A DNA stretch of 64,000 nucleotides from assembly GCF_016798245.1 (NCBI RefSeq), contig NZ_JAEUZA010000003.1, forward strand, positions 427,194 to 491,193, in the 5' to 3' direction. Positions 61,454 through 64,000 of this stretch are shown in pieces. Position 1 is the stretch's first letter. Each line of letters opens with the position of its first letter. The position numbers and the translations under genes were made by a program. The stretch comes from Alkalicoccobacillus gibsonii (lineage in GTDB: Bacteria; Bacillota; Bacilli; Bacillales; Bacillaceae_D). The notes beneath the pieces are model-generated. The model was not told the DNA's origin, did no database searches, and saw nothing but the letters and a program-made list of their open reading frames with translations.

Positions 61454-61969
61454 ATGAAAAATTTAATTATAAGTGTAGCTTTATCCCTTGCCATTATAAT
61501 TTTGTTAATAACCGTTAATTTAAATAAATATGAGACTGTTGGAGACATATTAGAAAACGTTGAAAATGATTACGGAAAAATCGTTAGCTTTTTAATTGTT
61601 AAAGATAATTATGATGAGAATCGTAAAAGAGAGCGATATGGCATTGTAGGTGATGATATCCCAACATTTGTAGAAGAGGTATCAAGTTTGGAGATCAATT
61701 CTTCAAATGAATCAGACACCGAAATTTTATATCCTATAATTATCCATACGAAAACGGAAGAGGGTTTTCCCCAAGTAACAATTACTATAACTAATAATGG
61801 ACTTGTTTTCGATGGGAAAGAATATAAATTCGAGAAAACAATCAGTGGTTTTGGAGGAGAAAATCAAAAACAACAGCAATCTATAATGGTCTACTCGTCA
61901 GTTGGTGGAGGTGCTTTAGTGTTAGCCTCTTTGTCATCTTTTTATGGAAAAGGAGAAAAGCATAAGTAG
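61454..61969 (+). CDS. Membrane-anchored protein, 171 aa (paralogue of the 50.1-kb gene)
   Basis: An N-terminal membrane segment, then the same domain as the protein at 50126-50566 (VGDILENVENDYGKIVSFL in part; YPIIIHTKTEEGF), and a C-terminal extension with a second hydrophobic stretch (SSVGGGALVLASLSSF). The paired copies 11 kb apart support repeated arrival of related cargo. Confidence 0.7.
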   Translation: MKNLIISVALSLAIIILLITVNLNKYETVGDILENVENDYGKIVSFLIVKDNYDENRKRERYGIVGDDIPTFVEEVSSLEINSSNESDTEILYPIIIHTKTEEGFPQVTITITNNGLVFDGKEYKFEKTISGFGGENQKQQQSIMVYSSVGGGALVLASLSSFYGKGEKHK

Positions 61970-62004
61970 TATAGGATATTAATTTCATAAAAACATTATA
62001 AGAA

Positions 62005-62038
62005 AAAGAAACTTTGTTAAACAAGGTTTCTTTTTTTT
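62005..62038 (+). terminator. Terminator after the 171-aa gene
   Basis: AAGAAACTTTGT pairs with ACAAGGTTTCTT, followed by TTTTTT. Confidence 0.8.
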
Positions 62039-62060
62039 GTGGCAATAGCATAATGGATCT

Positions 62061-62750
62061 TTAATCAATATCATCATATAAGTCTACATATACCTTCCCA
62101 TTTGAGTCGATTTGGGCTAAAAAAACTTGATTGAAGTCCATAGCTCCTTTATTTTGTATTTCTTTTAGTAACCATTCTTCTGAATATCCACGTTCTTTTA
62201 TGCCTTTTTTTAGTAATTTTCCATCCATAATTAAGATCGTAGGTCCTTGTTCTGGGGGAACGGATACATTTGATACATGAGGGGTCATGGGTTGTTGATC
62301 AGATTTTAAAAGGATACTAAGCTGACCATTTGTCTCTAGAATAGCCATTTCTACATCAGATACTTTAAAAGTTCCTTTTTCCCTAAGCAATAACATTAAT
62401 TCTTCTATTGATAAGAAGGTTTTTTTCATGTTCTTATCTAAAACTTCACCCGATTGTATCAATATTGTAGGACTTCCATCGACTATCTTTGTAAACCACA
62501 TTGATTTGATACTTAAGTAAGCTAATATAAACGGAAACAGACCCCAAATAAGCAAAGCCATCAACCCATTTGCGATTTTGACATTTTGGTCAACAGACAT
62601 AGTTGCAGCTATTGATCCGATAGTAATTCCTACACAGTAATCAAAAAAAGTGAGTTGAGAAATTTGCTTTTTACCCATAATCCTAGCCATTACCATTAAA
62701 AGAATGAAGGATATAATTGATCTAATTAAAATTAATAAAAGTTCAGGCAT
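62061..62750 (-). CDS. DUF421 (YetF-like) membrane protein
   Basis: A 229-aa protein with three N-terminal membrane segments and the family core MGKKQISQLTFFDYCVGITI (in part) and GSIAA, followed by two small cytosolic beta domains. ATG 62750 follows GGGAAGGAAC. YetF-like proteins occur in spore-formers, often with a DUF4363 partner; their role is not settled. Confidence 0.9.
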   Translation of the reverse strand: MPELLLILIRSIISFILLMVMARIMGKKQISQLTFFDYCVGITIGSIAATMSVDQNVKIANGLMALLIWGLFPFILAYLSIKSMWFTKIVDGSPTILIQSGEVLDKNMKKTFLSIEELMLLLREKGTFKVSDVEMAILETNGQLSILLKSDQQPMTPHVSNVSVPPEQGPTILIMDGKLLKKGIKERGYSEEWLLKEIQNKGAMDFNQVFLAQIDSNGKVYVDLYDDID

Positions 62751-62853
62751 AACAGTTCCTTCCCTATTCAAGTCAATTTATATGTAACCTTTATCTATTA
62801 TTGGGCATTAATAAAGGTGATATTCATGTTGACATATATAGGGGGAGTTTTTG

Positions 62854-63186
62854 GTGAATAAAATAATCTTATTTACGGTAATCATACTTTTACTTTCTGG
62901 ATGTAATGTAGTTGGTGGTGATCTTTTCTATAATCCATTAAATCAGATTGAAGAGACTTTGGATCAATCTGACTGGGAACAAGCTGAAAAATATGCTAAT
63001 GCCTTTGAAGACATTTATCAAAAAAATAAATGGAAATTACAACTTATTGGGGATGAAGGAGAATATGAGGGATTAAATGAAAGTATTCAAAGAATGATTG
63101 CGGGAGTAAAACAAAAGGACATGACAAACGTCAGAATAGAATTAGCAACCGCAAGATCACTTATCTCAGATATTTATTCACTGTAA
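62854..63186 (+). CDS. DUF4363 lipoprotein
   Basis: A 110-aa lipoprotein (LSGC, C17) with a helical domain (LDQSDWEQAEKYANAFEDIY). GTG 62854 follows GGGGGAG by six bases. It is divergent from the DUF421 gene, the common partner of this family. Confidence 0.8.
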   Translation: MNKIILFTVIILLLSGCNVVGGDLFYNPLNQIEETLDQSDWEQAEKYANAFEDIYQKNKWKLQLIGDEGEYEGLNESIQRMIAGVKQKDMTNVRIELATARSLISDIYSL

Positions 63187-63190
63187 AAAC

Positions 63191-63217
63191 AAAAAACCTT
63201 GATGCAGAACATCAAGG
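63191..63217 (-). terminator. Terminator of the cupin gene
   Basis: Read on the minus strand, CCTTGATG-TTCTG-CATCAAGG is followed by TTTTTT. Confidence 0.75.
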
Positions 63218-63250
63218 GATGTGGAAGTAAGCAACTGTATTAACAAAAAC

Positions 63251-63769
63251 TTAAGATTCCATTGCATCTGCTTTTGTTTCTTGAATCGTACCATATGGAT
63301 GATGTGGAGGAGCATATATGGAATAAAGTTTTAAAGGTATTGGTCCGGTATTAATGATGTTATGCCACGTTCCAGCAGGAACCATAATGGCACTATCCTC
63401 AAAAACATGTGATTGAAAGGTAAGGTTATTTGGATTATTTGGGTTGTCTCCCATTTGAACTAAACCCTGCCCCTGTTCTATACGTAAAAACTGATCTGTA
63501 TCAGAATGAATTTCTAACCCAATGTCATCACCTACATTAATGTTCATTAAGGTTACCTGTAAATGTTCACCTGTCCAAATCGCTGTTCGGTACGTATTGT
63601 TGTTTTTTGATGCTTGTGCGATGTTGATTGTAAAAGGTTCTTTACCATAGTCAGTCTTGGGTTGTTGGTAAGGTACTGTCCTGTTTGTATAATGTGAATA
63701 ATAGTGTGGTTGGTTAAACTCTCTTTGATAAATAGGGTAAGGTTGAAATGAGTTGTGGAAATAGTACAT
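63251..63769 (-). CDS. Cupin-domain protein with Tyr/Asn-rich N-terminus
   Basis: A 172-aa protein: a Tyr/Pro/Asn-rich N-terminal 40 residues, then a single cupin barrel with GLEIHSDTDQFLRIEQGQG (in part; metal ligands H and E) and VPAGTWHNIINTG. Similar proteins with such N-termini occur in Bacillus spore coats, so a coat-related role is possible but not shown. AAAGGAGCGACGC precedes the start. Confidence 0.85.
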   Translation of the reverse strand: MYYFHNSFQPYPIYQREFNQPHYYSHYTNRTVPYQQPKTDYGKEPFTINIAQASKNNNTYRTAIWTGEHLQVTLMNINVGDDIGLEIHSDTDQFLRIEQGQGLVQMGDNPNNPNNLTFQSHVFEDSAIMVPAGTWHNIINTGPIPLKLYSIYAPPHHPYGTIQETKADAMES

Positions 63770-63842
63770 AGCGTCGCTCCTTTTTTTATTTTTATCCTAT
63801 GCATTCACCTAAAAAGAGTTCAAAAAAGAATTAACTCACTTT

Positions 63843-63932
63843 GAAAATGGACTTTTTTCTATGAAATGGCCGCAAAAGAGTGAAAGTGGTATGCGGCTTT
63901 GAAGAAAATAACACGTACGTTTCCACGGAAAG
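63843..63932 (+). repeat. Copy of the sequence before att F, without the att core
   Basis: GAAATGGCCGCAAAAGAGTG ... AATAACACG ... TTTCCACGG parallels 57000-57079 (GAAATGGGCGCAAATGAGTG ... GATAACACGTTTCCACGG) over about 85 bp. In the 57-kb copy it runs straight into att F; here it ends without a tRNA remnant. Confidence 0.55.
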
Positions 63933-63946
63933 AAAACTTCAACATC

Positions 63947-63979
63947 AAAAAAGAGAACTGTTAAAACCAGTTCTCTTTT
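63947..63979. terminator. Bidirectional terminator near the window end
   Basis: AAAAGAGAACTG pairs with CAGTTCTCTTTT around a TTAAAAC loop. Confidence 0.75.
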
Positions 63980-64000
63980 AAAGTTAAAATGTTATGAGTT

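Overview
The window looks like a chromosome segment of a low-G+C, spore-forming Bacillaceae bacterium. The first 19 kb follow, with local insertions, the Bacillus subtilis order rhomboid (ydcA) - acpS - ydcC - alr - ndoAI/ndoA - rsbR-S-T-U-V-W-sigB-rsbX - tex - cmpA - ydcK - tRNA cluster. The cortex morphogenetic protein CmpA marks sporulation ability.

Region 1 (1-5.3 kb) holds a YitT-type membrane protein, the magnesium transporter MgtE and an iron-storage encapsulin locus: a probable IMEF-type cargo protein directly upstream of an encapsulin shell gene. It is flanked by two Fur-box-controlled genes, a DUF2325 protein and an unknown 164-aa protein. Two copies of an interspersed repeat with a base-compensated hairpin lie at 1.0 and 5.3 kb. 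Region 2 (5.4-18.8 kb) is conserved core: rhomboid protease, holo-ACP synthase, a LolA-like lipoprotein, NAD(P)H-hydrate dehydratase, alanine racemase, the MazEF-type NdoAI/NdoA pair, the full sigma-B stressosome and partner-switching operon with an internal sigma-B promoter, Tex, CmpA and a SprT-like protein. Region 3 (18.9-19.8 kb) is a tRNA cluster (Asn, Ser, Glu, Val, Asp, Leu-TAG, Leu-GAG), with a tandem spacer repeat between Glu and Val.

Region 4 (19.8-46.3 kb) is an integrative and conjugative element of the ICEBs1 family inserted in tRNA-Leu(GAG), with gene order int-immA-immR-xis-...-helP-conQ-oriT-nicK-...-conB-conC-conD-conE-yddF-conG-cwlT-yddI-yddJ. Its oriT inverted repeat closely resembles ICEBs1 oriT. 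Differences include an M23 peptidase in place of the usual NlpC/P60 domain in CwlT, two minus-strand genes between nicK and the transfer genes, and a right-end defence cargo: a beta-class adenine/N4-cytosine methyltransferase, a C5-cytosine methyltransferase, a McrB-like GTPase, a LlaJI/McrC-like nuclease and a PHP-SMC-type ATPase. YddF is a DUF1874 protein, the family of the type III anti-CRISPR ring nuclease AcrIII-1.

Region 5 (46.2-60.5 kb) is the most unusual part. At least seven decayed copies of the tRNA-Leu 3' half (att sites), five of them followed by a clear tRNA-terminator-like hairpin and the one at 58.5 kb by a degenerate one, divide the DNA into short cassettes. These carry a secreted protein, lipoproteins, small membrane proteins, a GNAT acetyltransferase, an ABC exporter beside a frameshifted gene, a nonsense-split Rap regulator with an intact Phr-like peptide gene, a beta-lactamase-fold hydrolase, a frameshifted Nudix gene, a nucleotidyltransferase and a HIT protein. 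Repeated right-end sequences and integrase arm-like repeats beside several att copies suggest that ICEBs1-like elements entered this tRNA gene one after another and were then mostly deleted, leaving a stratified array of att-bounded cargo. Region 6 (60.8-64 kb) has small membrane-anchored proteins (one a paralogue of a cassette gene), a DUF421/DUF4363 pair and a cupin.

All identifications were made by reading sequence and recalling families; no database search was run.
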